A stretch of DNA of 64,000 nt from Bryum argenteum. Taxonomy: Eukaryota; Streptophyta; Bryopsida; Bryales; Bryaceae. The notes under the pieces are model-generated. The model saw only the letters and a program-made list of their open reading frames with translations, was not told the origin of the DNA and made no database searches. Below are positions 62,513 through 64,000 of the stretch, one piece after another. Every line of letters starts with the position of its first letter. Within the stretch, counting starts at the first letter, position 1. The stretch covers positions 31,925,864-31,989,863 of the forward strand of contig CM073322.1 in the NCBI GenBank assembly GCA_037043015.1, given 5' to 3'. A program made the position numbers and the translations under genes.

Positions 62513-62882
62513 CGCCGGGGTGGTGGCCGGCGGGGGGTCCCCCTCACGGGGAGGGCTCCGGCTGGAGGCCGGGCCTCCTGAAAACCTGGTTGGTCGGGCA
62601 GGGCGGATTCAAGCGGTGGCAGCCTCGCGAGCTCGGGGCAGCTCTTCCCACCCTCTTCCCAAATCTCACCAAAATCCCCATGTTCTCAACGGTGGCATTT
62701 CTTGGGATTTGACCCGATGTGTTTGATCTTTTTTGCGTTCAGTATATATCCAAGTTACCTCGACGTTCACCGTTCCGGATTTTGAAAATTGTGTAATTAA
62801 CTATGAGAAAATACACCCCAAAGGCATTAAGGTACCATTTTTTCCCCATTTGTGGAATACAAGGATGTCAATTAAGGGTTAA

Positions 62883-64000
62883 CTTTTCTTCATGTCACCA
62901 ATTGCACCACTCCCATAAATTTCTTATATTTGCAAGAAAGCTTGCATGCTCTCTCATTTAATGTTATGGTTTGAAAATTAATCTTGTAACACATTGGTGA
63001 CGAGTGACATGTAATGTTACTGTTCTCGATTAACATTTCTAACACTAACATACAATTCTTGTGTATTAGCTAGGTTTCGCTTTGCGAGGAATGGCATGCA
63101 CAAAATGGAATCATCTGCCAGGCCTACCAAACCCCGCTCTTGCAATTTGTCTGTCCGCAATAATGTGGTTCAAAAAGGTCCACTTAAAATAGAGAGCAGC
63201 TCTACATACCAACCGCAATGTGCGACCTGGTCAAGTACACTCTCGTCCTCAATTCTTTTTCAACTCCTACAGTAGAAAGTTGTTTCATTGTAGTCCTTTT
63301 TCTTGCACCAGTAAAAAAAAATTCCACTGAAAGGACAATGGAACGGCCTTTCAGTGATTCGAGCAAATTGAAATATGAGGCGGGGCCACCGGTCCCAAAT
63401 AATCCTAACTTCCACCTCATAATAATATTACACTTGTTCATCAACTCAATGGGAAGAAATCTTTGCAGTTTTGAGCGTATCTTAACTACGAGAATGAAGA
63501 ATGATTTTTGAGCTAAATCACAAAATTCTTATGGGAATTTGGGGTCTTGCCAATAGGTTCAATAACAAGAAAGAGAAGAACTTCAAACTTAGGAAACATT
63601 CTCAACGCTTAACCATCAACTTAAGGCTTAGTCTTTACTTGCATATGGAAAGTGTTTTTTGTGGCAACCGTCTCTTCCTTTGGTGTGTAATGTATCATTT
63701 TTATGATGCATCTTAAAGTGAAGTCACGTACTTGTCAAAATAGTAAATACATTGTGTCAAAGCTAAACAACTATCAAACTTTACCATGGTGATGGTGATG
63801 CAAGAAATAACAGAAGTTATGACCCTTATTTAGGGACATTTCATGTCAATTACATACTTGAAATTCCCATGCAAAATTAGAGTATGAGCAAACAAGATAC
63901 TATACATTATTTCACTAGGTAAAAAGGTACACGCACAATTTGACACGCACAAGTGAAAACAAGTAAAGTACCAGAAGTATCACATTATAGAAGACTTTCA
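62883..64000. other. Right edge, nothing recognised
   Basis: AT-rich sequence with only short open frames (for example 63,218-63,511) that show no domain, splice context or repeat partner in this window. Confidence 0.4.

Larger units (their letters stand above)
58502..62882 (+). mobile_element. PiggyBac-family transposon
   Basis: TTAA at 58,502-58,505 and 62,879-62,882 flank short imperfect terminal repeats: CCCTTTATCGTCA inward from the left and, on the other strand, CCCTTAATTGACA from the right. One transposase locus lies inside. A hairpin, CCCCCAGC with GCTGGGGG, at 58,519-58,546 sits just inside the left end, echoing the MITEs nearby. GC-rich blocks occur at 59,430-59,770 and 62,280-62,640, unlike the AT-rich rest. 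TTAA targeting and CCC-starting ends are the family's hallmarks. Confidence 0.93.

Overview
The window is nuclear DNA of a green-lineage eukaryote. The coding regions are split by GT-AG introns, and the recognisable proteins (the nucleoporin Nup155 and the eIF2B alpha subunit) look like plant orthologues but are clearly diverged from angiosperms. With piggyBac elements also present, I favour a streptophyte alga or an early-diverging land plant; the sequence does not settle which. No bacterial operons, CRISPR arrays or rRNA genes were seen.

The dominant structure is a very large inverted repeat. The left arm (about 2.9-24.7 kb) and right arm (about 26.8-48.0 kb) mirror each other around a 2.1 kb spacer. 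Each arm carries two genes: a 10-exon coiled-coil gene in the outer part (+ at 7.4-12.8 kb; - at 38.6-44.0 kb) and a 15-exon NUP155 gene in the inner part (- at 15.5-24.1 kb; + at 27.5-36.0 kb). The two NUP155 copies are therefore divergent, with promoters facing the centre. The arms are almost identical from about 2.9 to 23.2 kb. They are visibly diverged in the innermost 1.5 kb, and again in an outer mirrored segment (1-829 against 50.6-51.7 kb). Each arm also has its own transposon insertion, with an exact empty site in the other arm.

Outside the arms lie mobile elements, one more gene and a triplicated segment. There is a degenerate Tc1/mariner transposase (51.9-52.6 kb), an eIF2B alpha gene (55.3-57.0 kb), a third copy of the 600 bp segment that also follows NUP155 in both arms (57.2-57.8 kb), and a 4.4 kb piggyBac element with a recognisable transposase (58.5-62.9 kb). 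At least seven shorter elements bounded by TTAA look like non-autonomous piggyBac relatives; several carry a small hairpin just inside the end. A mariner element with very long terminal inverted repeats marks the outer edge of the right arm. A tRNA-derived SINE-like family has three copies.

Four coding loci (both NUP155 copies and both coiled-coil copies) contain small frameshifts, nearly always where the other arm reads through. eIF2B alpha and the transposase also have frame breaks. This could be draft-assembly indel noise or real decay, and it limits how far any single copy can be called intact.
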